IMG/VR virus record: IMGVR_UViG_3300046514_000747
Coordinates: 1-36,655 of that record
Source: a virus
Strand: one strand, 5' to 3'
DNA: 36,655 bases
The translations under genes were made by a program, and so were the position numbers. The notes under the pieces were generated by a model that saw nothing but the letters and a program-made list of their open reading frames with translations, had not been told where the DNA came from and did no database searches. This document shows, piece after piece, positions 1 through 7,747 of this stretch (the first letter of the stretch is position 1; every line of letters starts with the position of its first letter).

Positions 1-1482
1 CTCGATCCCCAGATCATTGTCGAGCAGCCGAACCATGCCAGGGACCGCCTCGAGGTAAATAAACGCCTCGGTGGTCTCATCCCAGACATAAACGATCGCC
101 TCCCGATAATCGGGCTGAAGGCTGCTGGTGTATTGCGCTTTGAAAAACGGCACGTTCCGTTCGAAGCTCAGGCCCCAGCCATGTCGGATGTGGGCCTGTG
201 TGTCGGCATTCAATTCGCCCGCGGTGCTGATGGCGGGATTGGCATTGTGCTGCTCGCCCCCGGCGCCGTCGCCGGCCATGAAATCCCAGTCGCTGGGGAC
301 GCGCAGGACGCGAAAGACGGCGCGGAGCTCATCGGTCTGGCGCTTGGCATCCTTTTCCTCGGGGGTGGCGCCGGTGACATCGTGATAGGCCGTCTCATCG
401 GCGGCGCTCCAGCCGCGCTCCAGCGTGTTGTCGGCAATGCTGAAGGTGGCACAGACCAGCAGGTGCTCGCCGCGGGCGACGATGCGCCCATAGCTGCCGC
501 GATCGTCATCGATCAGCCCGGCGGCCGGGACATCGAGCCGATCGGTCAGGTCCATGCTGACGATCTCCGCATTGGCGGGGAGCGTCTGATCATCCAGGGT
601 CTGATCCGTCGCGGCGGTGGAGAAGATGTGCACATGGACGGTTTCATCGCCGGTGTCATCCATCGGGATGGGAACGCGCAGGCACCAGCCGAACCCCTGG
701 CGCGGGTTGATCAGATGATCCAGTGCCTGCTTGAGGGTGAGACCCTGCAGATCCATCTTGGGCAGCAGGATGTCATCCAGCGCGGCATACTGGCCCGCCA
801 GATCGAGGAGCATGTTGTCGGGGGCGAAAAAGCCGATCAGATATTTCACGGCGTTCAGGACCGACCAGTCGGATCCGCCATCGATGGAGCCGTCAAAGAC
901 ATGGGCGGTGCCGCCCCCGTCGATGGCCAGCTCGGCGTTGGAGCGGTTCCCCACCTTGGAGAAGGCCCAGGTGATCCGGTCATTGAAGCTCAGCATCCGG
1001 CTGACGAAGACGGGCGTATCCACCCCGCTGACCGGCTCGCGGACGTAGCTGCCGCGGATTGATTGCAGGTCGAGGAAATGCTCCAGCCCATAGGCGCTGA
1101 AGCGCTGATCGACGGGGGCCTCGTTCTCATCATTGGGGCCCGGACCATGGTGCACCAGGCTGGCGCCCTGAATGATGCCGGTCCATTGCAGCTTGATGGT
1201 CGGGGTATCGGATTCGAGTGTGGCGGGATCCAGCACCTCAATCCGCACGAACCAGCCGGAGAGATTGAGCGGTGGGTAATTCTGCTTGGTGGGTTGATCC
1301 TCCCGCTTGATGTAGCCGGCGTGGTAGATCAGGCTCGCGGAGGGGACCGCGGGCGCGGCGGTGTCGATGAATTCCAGACAATGCAGATAATCGATCACCT
1401 GCCAGGGGGAGTCCCAGCTGGGCGCGACCTTCACGCGCTGCGGAAACGGCCAGGCGGTTTTTTGTCCGGGGGTGAGGGGCAT
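1..1482 (-). CDS. Putative tail tip or baseplate protein, truncated by the window edge
   Basis: An uninterrupted reading frame of 494 codons starts with ATG at 1482 (protein begins MPLTPGQKTAWPFPQR) and is still open at base 1, so the C-terminus is missing. I recognise no named domain. The sequence is rich in beta-strand-forming residues, with few charged helices and no signal peptide or membrane segment, as expected for a virion protein. In the direction of transcription it lies downstream of the tape-measure gene, where siphoviruses encode distal tail, hub or tail-tip proteins. The role is therefore inferred from position only. Long plus-strand frames over the same bases are its antisense shadows. 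An inverted repeat lies just upstream of the start. Confidence 0.6.
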   Translation of the reverse strand, partial: MPLTPGQKTAWPFPQRVKVAPSWDSPWQVIDYLHCLEFIDTAAPAVPSASLIYHAGYIKREDQPTKQNYPPLNLSGWFVRIEVLDPATLESDTPTIKLQWTGIIQGASLVHHGPGPNDENEAPVDQRFSAYGLEHFLDLQSIRGSYVREPVSGVDTPVFVSRMLSFNDRITWAFSKVGNRSNAELAIDGGGTAHVFDGSIDGGSDWSVLNAVKYLIGFFAPDNMLLDLAGQYAALDDILLPKMDLQGLTLKQALDHLINPRQGFGWCLRVPIPMDDTGDETVHVHIFSTAATDQTLDDQTLPANAEIVSMDLTDRLDVPAAGLIDDDRGSYGRIVARGEHLLVCATFSIADNTLERGWSAADETAYHDVTGATPEEKDAKRQTDELRAVFRVLRVPSDWDFMAGDGAGGEQHNANPAISTAGELNADTQAHIRHGWGLSFERNVPFFKAQYTSSLQPDYREAIVYVWDETTEAFIYLEAVPGMVRLLDNDLGIE

Positions 1483-1496
1483 GGATTCAATTCAAA

Positions 1497-1586
1497 TCGA
1501 CACGAAGGAACGAAGGGGACGAAGGAACACGAAGTAAAAAATGGATTGCTTCGTGCTTCTTTGTAATCTTCGTGCCTTCGTGTCGA
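1497..1586. repeat. Stuttered CACGAAGG inverted repeat (hairpin)
   Basis: Two 38-nt arms (1497-1534 and 1549-1586) are inverted repeats matching at about 31 of 38 positions, separated by an A-rich 14-nt spacer. Each arm is built from repeated variants of the word CACGAAGG. It sits between the 147-aa tail gene and the partial tail gene, so the transcript could fold into a long hairpin there. A second element with a closely similar spacer (TAAAAAATG followed by ATT) occurs at 30392-30478. Confidence 0.8.
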
Positions 1587-1594
1587 GTGCTGAT

Positions 1595-2038
1595 TTATGG
1601 ATTGTCAGAGCCGAAGCCGAACGGGGGATCGGGGACGCCGGATTGGAGGGTGAACTGCACGGTCAGCAGGGCGCCGGCATCAGAGCTGACGCCGCCGGCG
1701 GCGTTCAGCAGCGGGCGCATGCTCAGCACCTGCACGTCATGGCAGATGTATCCATCCGCCTGGACGCCGAAGTCATCGATGACGCTGAGGATCTGCCCCT
1801 GGAGAAACGCCAGATCCTGCCGGAGCACGTCACCGGCCGCCAGATCGTCGGCGTCGACCGTGCCGATCATCTGGAATAGGCGGCCGGTGCGGGCCAGCTC
1901 GCGGACGGCGCTGCCGCTGACTCCCCGGCGGGAGATGTCCTCCAGCTGCAGCTGCGGGGAATGCAATTGCCCCTTCAGGGTGATGAAGGGGTATTGCGTT
2001 CTCGATTCGTCGATGAGGATGCTGTGGGGGGAAGCCAT
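1595..2038 (-). CDS. Hypothetical phage tail-region protein (147 aa)
   Basis: This 147-residue protein begins MASPHSILIDESRTQYPF. I do not recognise a family. The N-terminal half has alternating hydrophobic strands (YPFITLKGQLHSPQLQLEDI) and a basic stretch (SRRGVSGSAVRELARTGR). No membrane segment, signal peptide or enzymatic motif is visible. It lies in the tail operon between a 123-aa structural-looking protein and the partial tail protein, so a baseplate or tail accessory role is likely but unproven. Only 28 bp separate it from the upstream gene, which supports co-transcription. Confidence 0.6.
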   Translation of the reverse strand: MASPHSILIDESRTQYPFITLKGQLHSPQLQLEDISRRGVSGSAVRELARTGRLFQMIGTVDADDLAAGDVLRQDLAFLQGQILSVIDDFGVQADGYICHDVQVLSMRPLLNAAGGVSSDAGALLTVQFTLQSGVPDPPFGFGSDNP

Positions 2039-2066
2039 ACTGGGGAGAGCTGCGAGTTGCTGGTTG

Positions 2067-2438
2067 TTAGTTGCTCAGCGCCTCGAATTCCAGATTGACC
2101 GGGGCGGTGTGGGCCTTGGCGTAATAGGTGACGCCGGGGGAGAGGCGGATGGGGTATCCCTCGCCTGGGTTGAATCGGTTGGTGGGATAGAACGTCGCGG
2201 ACACCACCACGCCGATCTCCACATAGTTGGTGGCGTCGAGATTCTGGATCCAGGCCCAGCCGAGGGTGGCGACGTCGGAACCGATGGCGATCGCCTCCTG
2301 GGTGGTGCCGATGACCTGCACGCCCGGCCCGCCGCGGATGCCGGTGGCCTGGTCGGCCTTGAAGTTGGCGCCCCGGGCGAATTTGAGATTGCCATTGGCG
2401 AGCTGGAGGGAGGTCTGGACGGTGATTTCATTGGCCAT
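2067..2438 (-). CDS. Small beta-rich virion protein candidate (123 aa)
   Basis: The protein starts MANEITVQTSLQLANGNLKF and is made almost entirely of short beta-strand-like segments with Gly/Asn turns, without Cys, membrane or catalytic motifs. That composition is typical of small phage tail or decoration proteins, but I cannot name a family. The start is supported by an AGGAG-like ribosome binding site (transcript sequence TAGGAGTTTCC before ATG). It directly follows the tape-measure gene with a 20-bp gap, so it belongs to the tail operon. The features seen could fit a distal tail or fibre-attachment component. Confidence 0.6.
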   Translation of the reverse strand: MANEITVQTSLQLANGNLKFARGANFKADQATGIRGGPGVQVIGTTQEAIAIGSDVATLGWAWIQNLDATNYVEIGVVVSATFYPTNRFNPGEGYPIRLSPGVTYYAKAHTAPVNLEFEALSN

Positions 2439-2458
2439 GGAAACTCCTATGCATTCTA

Positions 2459-3952
2459 TTATTGCGGTCCGGTGAATCCGCCGGGGTTGCGCAACATGAC
2501 GCGGGGTCGCTTGGGCATTTTCTGCGCGGCGGAGATCAGCAGATGCCCGGCGGCCTCGATCTGATCGCCGGCCTCGTCGTTGGAACTGGGCTGCGTGGTT
2601 GCGCCGCGGATCGGAGCGCGAATCTGCGCGGTGTCGATGGCCGCGGCCTGGCCGATGTTAATGAAATCGCGACCAGCCGGGCCGGTCGGATCCAGGATGC
2701 CCAGATTCGCCATGATGGTGTAAGATTGCCGACCGAACGCGCCGCGAAATCCCTGCTGCTCGGGAGCGTTGTAAAAGGCATTGATACCCTGCCGCATCAT
2801 TTCCAGATCATGGGCCTGATTCTGAAGTGCTTCCGGCGCATTCAATCGCTGCAATTCAGCCCCCTGCCCGGCACGGCGTTCCTGGCGCATCCTGGCGATC
2901 TGCGGCGTCGCCTCCATGGTGCGGGTCAGCTGTTCGGTCGGCTCCCCGGTCATATATTTCTCCGCGCCCGCCTGGCCGGCGGCGAAGAGCTCGGGATGTT
3001 GGGCGGCGAAGGCAATCGCGCCCGAGATGCGCGGGCCCACCTCGCGGGTGATCTGGGCCATGGCCGCCGGGTTGGTCTGCTGGAGCGTGTTGAGCTGTTG
3101 AAGGTATCCCTGGACGCTGCTGTCGGGCTTGAGTAGCCCCTGCTGGAGCAGCTCAGGAATCTTGGTCAGGGACATCAGCAGCCCCTGCGCGGTGCGCGAT
3201 GGATCGCCCCCGGCATGGCCGGCGATGCCCATGATGCCGCCGATGTCACCCGGGCCCAGGCCGATCGCGGGGGCCATTTGCAGCGCTTTCTGCAGCGCCC
3301 CCTCCTGCTGATCGACGGGAAGCCCGCCCATGTCGCGCATGGCCTGCACCAGACCCAGCGCCTGCTTTTCGGTCATCTTGTTGAAGGCGTTCCGCAGGTC
3401 CTGGGTGATGTTCAGGACCGCCTCGGGCTTTTCGCCGGTATTCTCGGCGAAGCTGAGGATCGATCGCACCTGCTGATCGATGGTGGTCTTGTCCGTCCCG
3501 GCCGCGGCGCGGACGCCGGCCAGATAGCGGAGCTGATTGACCTGATTGACGTCGAAGCCCGTCCCCTGGGAGATGCTCGCGGATTGCTGCATGAACGCCG
3601 CGGCCCCGCCGGGGGCGTTGAGATAGAGCGGCAGGCTCAGGGCGCGCTGCCCGCCCCCCTCGTAGAACTTGTTGCGCGCCTCATTCAGCTTGAGCATCTG
3701 CTCAACCATGTCCTCCAGGATTTTCTTGATGCCTTCAAAGCTCAGGAACTGAAGCACCAGATTCTGGATCCCGCTGGCGAATTCGCGGGTGATCTCCGCC
3801 CCCTTCTCCAGGACGGCGTTATGTTCGCGCCCATGGCGCGCGGCGTCGCGCGACCCATCGCCGGTTTTCTTTTGCGCGTCGACCACGCGCAAAAAAGCAT
3901 CCACCGCCTTGGCGGACTCGGCATCGACAACGAATTTGACTTGGCCGGGCAT
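2459..3952 (-). CDS. Tape-measure protein
   Basis: This 497-aa protein is predicted to be mostly alpha-helical, with a coiled-coil N-terminal third (AESAKAVDAFLRVVDAQKK, then a hydrophobic helix near residues 60-85) and repeated helical Ala/Gln/Leu-rich stretches. In the middle it has GIMGIAGHAGGDPSRTAQGL, a segment of the kind seen in phage tail-length proteins before a second helical region. Tape-measure proteins set tail length and help DNA ejection. At about 500 residues it would specify a short tail compared with lambda gpH (853 aa). It lies between tail-tube-side genes and tail-tip-side genes, the expected place. No clear Shine-Dalgarno precedes the ATG. Confidence 0.75.
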   Translation of the reverse strand: MPGQVKFVVDAESAKAVDAFLRVVDAQKKTGDGSRDAARHGREHNAVLEKGAEITREFASGIQNLVLQFLSFEGIKKILEDMVEQMLKLNEARNKFYEGGGQRALSLPLYLNAPGGAAAFMQQSASISQGTGFDVNQVNQLRYLAGVRAAAGTDKTTIDQQVRSILSFAENTGEKPEAVLNITQDLRNAFNKMTEKQALGLVQAMRDMGGLPVDQQEGALQKALQMAPAIGLGPGDIGGIMGIAGHAGGDPSRTAQGLLMSLTKIPELLQQGLLKPDSSVQGYLQQLNTLQQTNPAAMAQITREVGPRISGAIAFAAQHPELFAAGQAGAEKYMTGEPTEQLTRTMEATPQIARMRQERRAGQGAELQRLNAPEALQNQAHDLEMMRQGINAFYNAPEQQGFRGAFGRQSYTIMANLGILDPTGPAGRDFINIGQAAAIDTAQIRAPIRGATTQPSSNDEAGDQIEAAGHLLISAAQKMPKRPRVMLRNPGGFTGPQ

Positions 3953-3987
3953 GGTAATTTACTACAGAAATTCCTGCTGCATCAGGG

Positions 3988-4767
3988 TCAGGTCCCCGAA
4001 GGTGGGGACATAATCGGGGAGCTTTCCCTCGCGCCAGAGTCGGTGGATGAGCCAGCGGCGTCCGATGCTTTTTTTTGATGTTCCAGGGCGATCTGCATGA
4101 CCGCGCTGAGGTCGATCATCGCCTGGAGAATCTCCCAGATGTTTTGGGTGGTGAGCAGCCGCAGGAGGGAGGCCTCGAGGATCCCGAGGCGGTAATTAAC
4201 GCCCAGCGCCGCGGCGGCGATCCGCGTCGCCTCCTTGAGATTGAATTCGATTTGGCCGGCTTGGGATTTCTGGAAGGCCGCCCAGATCGTCTCGGCATCC
4301 CCGCAGAGGGAGATGAATTCCGGCAGCTCCTCGAGGGTCCAGCTCTCCCCGTCCTCACCCAGCACCAGCGCCTTGGGCAGGCTGGAGCCCCGCGCGATGG
4401 AGAGACAGATGGGGATGGTCCAATCGTTCCCATCGGCCAGGCGGATGGGAATCCCGCTGATGAATCGAGCCCGGATGAGCTGCTCGGGCGCCGGCCGGCC
4501 CGGGTTCGTGAGCCCGACCCAGAATTTCCCATCGGCTCGTTTGCGCCAGGTTTGATCCTGCGGCGCATAGCGGAGCGGGGAGCCCTCTGCCGCCGCGCCG
4601 GGCGCCGGCTCGATCAGGCAGAGAAGCCCAGGAGCAGCGCCCGGACCGGATTGGATCCGCAGGCTGTTTACCGCCGGCGGATCGTTCAGGGCATATCCGA
4701 GCCCGACGCTTTTCAATAGCGCGGCGTCGGCGATGCCCTTGTCGGTCGGGATGAAGTAGAGAAACAT
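3988..4767 (-). CDS. Hypothetical tail-region protein, assembly-chaperone position (259 aa)
   Basis: I chose the ATG at 4767 (MFLYFIPTDKGIADAALL) over an in-frame TTG 18 bp upstream, because a GGAG motif lies upstream of the ATG. The first half is mixed alpha/beta with many Pro/Gly; the second half (EFISLCGDAETIWAAFQKSQ and NIWEILQAMIDLSAVMQIAL) is helical, and the tail is hydrophilic. No family is recognised. It sits between the tail-tube-side genes and the tape measure, where siphoviruses encode tail assembly chaperones. I see no programmed frameshift signal, so the chaperone role is only positional. Confidence 0.55.
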   Translation of the reverse strand: MFLYFIPTDKGIADAALLKSVGLGYALNDPPAVNSLRIQSGPGAAPGLLCLIEPAPGAAAEGSPLRYAPQDQTWRKRADGKFWVGLTNPGRPAPEQLIRARFISGIPIRLADGNDWTIPICLSIARGSSLPKALVLGEDGESWTLEELPEFISLCGDAETIWAAFQKSQAGQIEFNLKEATRIAAAALGVNYRLGILEASLLRLLTTQNIWEILQAMIDLSAVMQIALEHQKKASDAAGSSTDSGARESSPIMSPPSGT

Positions 4768-4775
4768 GACGGGCG

Positions 4776-4862
4776 GAAGCTCCAAAAGACAAGCTCACAA
4801 GCTCCAAAGGGGAGCGGCTCTCCTACTTGGGATTTGGAGCTTGATCCGTCTTTGGAGCTTGC
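4776..4862. repeat. Stuttered CAAGCTCC inverted repeat
   Basis: The left arm (about 4776-4809) holds three AAGCTC words, and the right arm (about 4833-4862) holds the complement (TTTGGAGCTT twice). The right arm is inside the 3' end of the 66-aa gene and encodes its Gln/Ala/Pro/Lys-rich tail. The left arm lies around the start of the next gene. The same word family recurs as direct repeats at 23836-23868. Confidence 0.7.
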
Positions 4863-5023
4863 GCTGAATCCGCCGGCCGGTTCAGCGTCAGGTGTCCGTT
4901 TGCGATGCCGCGGACGATGCAGTCCAGGTCATGATCGGTCTCGATGGTGACCGGCGATTCGCCGCCCTTGATCACCTTGCCGGCGAGATTCAGCTCGCGG
5001 GTGGCGTAAAACTTGTGACGCAT
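4823..5023 (-). CDS. Small hypothetical protein (66 aa)
   Basis: The start is ATG at 5023 (MRHKFYATRELNLAGKVIKG), preceded by AGGAG at a normal distance; a longer frame upstream has no such site. The core resembles small phage head or tail accessory proteins with a compact beta fold (KFYATRELNLAGKVIKGG, then SPVTIETDHDLDCIVRGI), but I cannot name a family. The last ~15 residues (AQAPKTDQAPNPK) are encoded by one arm of a stuttered inverted repeat, suggesting the repeat inserted into or extended the gene end. It lies between the tail tube and the chaperone-position gene. Confidence 0.6.
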   Translation of the reverse strand: MRHKFYATRELNLAGKVIKGGESPVTIETDHDLDCIVRGIANGHLTLNRPADSAQAPKTDQAPNPK

Positions 5024-5030
5024 GGGAACT

Positions 5031-5112
5031 CCTGTGAAGACGTGAAACATGAAACGTGAAAGATGAGCACCGATCGGGCGCATTCATGTCTTCATGTTTT
5101 CATGTTTCATCG
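5031..5112. repeat. Stuttered CATGAAAC inverted repeat
   Basis: The left arm contains GTGAAAC/CATGAAAC/GTGAAAG words, and the right arm contains the complement (TCATGT and TTTCATG words), around a GC-rich centre near 5065-5080. It fills the junction between the tail-tube candidate and the 66-aa gene. The transcript could form a long imperfect hairpin there. Confidence 0.7.
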
Positions 5113-5116
5113 ATGA

Positions 5117-6022
5117 TTAGCTGATGGCCGAGCCGGTGCTGACGGCCACGGTGCTGTTGGTCCCATCGAAGGTCGGCACGATGTTCCATTCCCCCGTTAG
5201 CGGGCGGTTATTGGGGCCTCGCGCGCCGCGAGGGAGGAGCATCCCCTCGGTGCCGGAGAATTTGATATGTGACGCGGTCACCTCGGCCACCCGCACGCCT
5301 CCCTCGGCGATCTTGCGGAAGAAACTCTTGAAGGTGGTCAGCGCCAGCCCATTGAGGCCGAAGGTGCTCAGGGCGCTGATGTCCAGCCCATTGATGGCGC
5401 AGGTCATCTGCCGGGTGCTGACGCCGCAGAAGGTGGGATAGGCGTGTCCCTCGGCCCCCAGCACCTCCATGTTCGGGTTGAAGGTCCAGTCCACGCTCTG
5501 CACGGCCGAGAGGGAGGTGTTGTTGATGCTCACCGGACCGAGGGTGAAGAGTTCGCTGGTTCCCAGCACGGTGGGGAGCGCCACGCCCGTGCTGATGCTG
5601 ATCGGCGCGGTCAGCCCGTCGGAGCTGATGGCATACAGATCATAGGTGAGCCGGGCCGGCTGCCCCTGGCTGGCGGCGAGCCGGCGCGGGAAGACCATCC
5701 CCAGCGCCAGGGTCAGCTTGATGTGGGAGCTCCCCGAGGCGACCAGCCCGCCCTGGGCGATCTTGGAGAAATACATATCGGTGTTGGCGGCGATGGCGTA
5801 GCCGTCCAGCCCGACGTAGCCGAGCATGGTGGCCAGGGCGCTGCTGCTGAAGGTGGCCATCGGCTTGGCCTCGCCGACGGCGGCGAATTCCAGATCGATG
5901 CCGGCGGTGCCGCGCTCCAGCAGCTCGGAGATCCCGGGCCGATAATCGGTGTCCTGAATCTGCGGCACCTGGCCGGCAGCCAGCACGATGGCGGAGAGTT
6001 TATAGATGTTGCCAACGGACAT
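5117..6022 (-). CDS. Major tail tube protein candidate
   Basis: This 301-aa protein (MSVGNIYKLSAIVLAAGQVP) is beta-rich, with paired segments that look internally related: residues 60-110 (SALATMLGYVGLDGYAIAAN) and 210-255 (ALSTFGLNGLALTTFKSFF). A two-domain or duplicated jelly-like fold is typical of phage tail tube subunits. It is in the tail operon between the head-tail/tail-completion genes and the tape measure. There is no signal peptide or membrane segment. I infer the role from position, size and composition rather than a clear family motif. A GAGG-type ribosome binding site precedes the ATG. Confidence 0.65.
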   Translation of the reverse strand: MSVGNIYKLSAIVLAAGQVPQIQDTDYRPGISELLERGTAGIDLEFAAVGEAKPMATFSSSALATMLGYVGLDGYAIAANTDMYFSKIAQGGLVASGSSHIKLTLALGMVFPRRLAASQGQPARLTYDLYAISSDGLTAPISISTGVALPTVLGTSELFTLGPVSINNTSLSAVQSVDWTFNPNMEVLGAEGHAYPTFCGVSTRQMTCAINGLDISALSTFGLNGLALTTFKSFFRKIAEGGVRVAEVTASHIKFSGTEGMLLPRGARGPNNRPLTGEWNIVPTFDGTNSTVAVSTGSAIS

Positions 6023-6048
6023 GATGACCTCGGTTCAAATTTGAATCG

Positions 6049-6642
6049 TCAGAGGGAAAGGACCTCGTATTCGCGCCGCACGGGCATCGTGTCGAGAAAA
6101 TCGAGCATGGCCTCGCGATGTGCTTTGCCCATCTCGGTCACTTCGTCAATCGTCACGCGCACAAGCTCATCCGCCTTGTCGATGGGGGTGCGCCCGCCGC
6201 CCAGATCCGTGCGGTATTGATAAAAATAGCGCGGGAGAAAAGGGAACGTGCCCGTGCCGCGCTTCGGGGTCGCGGTGATCTTGATGTTACCCGGCGCAGT
6301 CGCGCTCTCCGATCGACCGGTCCGCACCAGGGGCAGGGTTCCAAACCCCTGCCGCTTTTTGATCCAGTAATAATGCGGATTGCGGATCATGCGGAACTTG
6401 CGGCGCCCGAGGGTCCGCTCATCCTTGCTCGCCACGTCGCGCGGGATCCATTCCGGCTCATCCTGCCCCAGGCGATGCTGGTAGGCATAGCGGGTGAAGG
6501 CCTGCTCGGTGAAATGGAGCGGCGTGAAATGGACGTTCCAATATTCGACGGCCGCTGAGTTGCCGGCGCGCAGGGCATTGTTGAACTGCTGCGCCGTGTA
6601 TTGCGGCGAGTTCACATAGGTGATGGTGGTGCGGAGATTCAC
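6049..6642 (-). CDS. Putative HK97 gp10-like or neck protein (197 aa)
   Basis: The frame starts with GTG at 6642, seven nt after the stop of the upstream gene. The protein is basic in the middle (LGRRKFRMIRNPHYYWIKKR), with a conserved-looking LPLVRTGRSESATA segment and an alpha-helical, acidic C-terminus (DKADELVRVTIDEVTEMGKA). HK97 gp10-type and minor-tail proteins often have a basic N-terminal part followed by a 'VRTG.L..SI'-like motif, and LVRTGRSES fits this loosely. Its place between tail-completion and tail-tube genes agrees. The GTG start lacks a clear ribosome binding site and may rely on translational coupling. Confidence 0.5.
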   Translation of the reverse strand: MNLRTTITYVNSPQYTAQQFNNALRAGNSAAVEYWNVHFTPLHFTEQAFTRYAYQHRLGQDEPEWIPRDVASKDERTLGRRKFRMIRNPHYYWIKKRQGFGTLPLVRTGRSESATAPGNIKITATPKRGTGTFPFLPRYFYQYRTDLGGGRTPIDKADELVRVTIDEVTEMGKAHREAMLDFLDTMPVRREYEVLSL

Positions 6643-6648
6643 GCAGAT

Positions 6649-7194
6649 TCACGGGATATACGGCCCCGTCTCGATCAGGAGCGTGCAGGTCCAGAGGTCC
6701 CCGATGCCGGCCTTGTCCTCGCGCGGGCTGCGCCGGGGCGGGGCGAACAGCGTCGGCTGCTGGATGGAGAGATAATCGCCCGTCCCCTGCAGGGTCAGCA
6801 TATCGGTCAGGACCCCCTGCACCTTCTGGGCGAACCAGAGGAACGGCTCGCTATTCTGCGCTTTCATTTCGTCGGGCGTGTCGGCCTCGAAAGTGACGAA
6901 GACCTTCGCCGTCACCACGAACTGGCCCAGGGCCAGCTGCTCGCCGCTCATCGGCTCGCCGCCGGTCCCCTGCCGGCCGGTGAACCAATCAACGATGCAG
7001 AAGGGACGCTGGATCTCCAGCTCATCCTTGGTGTAGGCCTCGCCCGCCGCGGGTGGCGGGAGCATCAGAAATGTATGCGTCCGCGCATCCGTGGCATTCG
7101 CCGTGGCGGTCCAGGTCTGCCAGTTGCTGCTGGCGGCCACCAGGCTGCGCAGATTCTCCAAGGGACCGACGATGAGACCGGTATCGGCGGGCAT
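6649..7194 (-). CDS. Tail completion/terminator candidate (181 aa)
   Basis: The protein starts MPADTGLIVGPLENLRSLVA, then has a Trp-rich stretch (SNWQTWTATANATDA), a proline/acidic loop and a beta-rich C-terminal half (LALGQFVVTAKVFVTFEAD, ending LWTCTLLIETGPYIP). The N-terminal helix followed by a beta domain, and the position between head-tail connector and tail tube, suit a tail terminator or completion protein. No diagnostic motif was recognised. The next gene starts seven nt after its stop, so the two may be translationally coupled. Its upstream region is occupied by a stuttered GGTGACA repeat. Confidence 0.5.
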   Translation of the reverse strand: MPADTGLIVGPLENLRSLVAASSNWQTWTATANATDARTHTFLMLPPPAAGEAYTKDELEIQRPFCIVDWFTGRQGTGGEPMSGEQLALGQFVVTAKVFVTFEADTPDEMKAQNSEPFLWFAQKVQGVLTDMLTLQGTGDYLSIQQPTLFAPPRRSPREDKAGIGDLWTCTLLIETGPYIP

Positions 7195-7196
7195 GA

Positions 7197-7300
7197 TCGT
7201 GACAGGGTGACAGGGTGAGGGGGTGACAAGGTGACAGAAAGACGCCTGCGCGTCACCCGGTCACCTTGTCACCCGGTCAGCTTGTCATCTTGTCATCCTC
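7197..7300. repeat. Stuttered GGTGACA inverted repeat
   Basis: The left arm (about 7197-7241) has several GGTGACA/GGTGAC words in tandem; the right arm (about 7253-7298) has the complement (GGTCACCTTGTCAC-type words). It lies at the junction before the tail-completion gene and partly overlaps the end of the head-tail connector gene. A sibling with the same words sits at 7667-7745, so this connector gene is flanked by the same repeat family. Confidence 0.8.
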
Positions 7301-7659
7301 CCCGCCGGATCGGCGCGGAGCGGCCTTCTCAGCTCGAGGACGGCCCAGCCGGTGATGTTGCTGAAGCTGCTTTCGCTGAAAACGACCCAGTCATCCCCGT
7401 CGATGGTGTAGATGCCGCCGCGGATGCGCTCGGAGGGCCCGCCCTCGGCGGTGGCGATCGGGACCTGAATGAACCGTCGCTGCGTCTTGATCTGCTGCTG
7501 GTTGCTGTCATCGACGAAATTTCCCTCGACCTCCCCCGGGATGCCGGTGACGGTTTCGGGATCCGCGTCCGGGTCGGCCGGCTGAAACGAATAGGAGGCC
7601 CCGTGCTGCGCGAGCAGCTCGGAGCGGCCGATGTCAGAGAAGGATTGGAAGGCGGACAT
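7285..7659 (-). CDS. Head-tail connector/joining protein candidate (124 aa)
   Basis: I start it at ATG 7659 (MSAFQSFSDIGRSELLAQHG), because the longer frame would run through a stuttered repeat. The core (NQQQIKTQRRFIQVPIATAE, GGIYTIDGDDWVVF) is a compact beta fold ending in a basic tail. The size and position after the capsid gene suit a lambda FII/HK97 gp6-gp7-like head-tail joining protein. No unambiguous family signature is visible and no Shine-Dalgarno motif precedes the ATG. Its C-terminal Arg/Pro-rich end overlaps the next repeat, so the last residues may be repeat-derived. Confidence 0.55.
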   Translation of the reverse strand: MSAFQSFSDIGRSELLAQHGASYSFQPADPDADPETVTGIPGEVEGNFVDDSNQQQIKTQRRFIQVPIATAEGGPSERIRGGIYTIDGDDWVVFSESSFSNITGWAVLELRRPLRADPAGRMTR

Positions 7660-7666
7660 GGGAGGG

Positions 7667-7745
7667 ATGACAAGGTGACAGGGTGACAAGGTGAAGGCGA
7701 CTTCCATGGTCACCTTGTCACCTTGTCACCCCCTCACCTTGTCAG
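7667..7745. repeat. Second stuttered GGTGACA inverted repeat
   Basis: The left arm (about 7667-7697) is four tandem GACAAGGT/GACAGGGT words; the right arm (about 7710-7745) is the complement (CACCTTGTCACCTTGTCACC-type). It lies immediately downstream of the capsid stop and upstream of the connector gene. It could fold as a strong hairpin in the late transcript and may attenuate tail gene expression after capsid. Confidence 0.8.
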
Positions 7746-7747
7746 AC

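Noticed and set aside
133-1062. Long plus-strand frames at 133-1062 and 1063-1566
   Set aside because: They are antisense to the open minus-strand frame of the partial tail gene and have low-complexity, Arg/Gly-rich shadow sequence.
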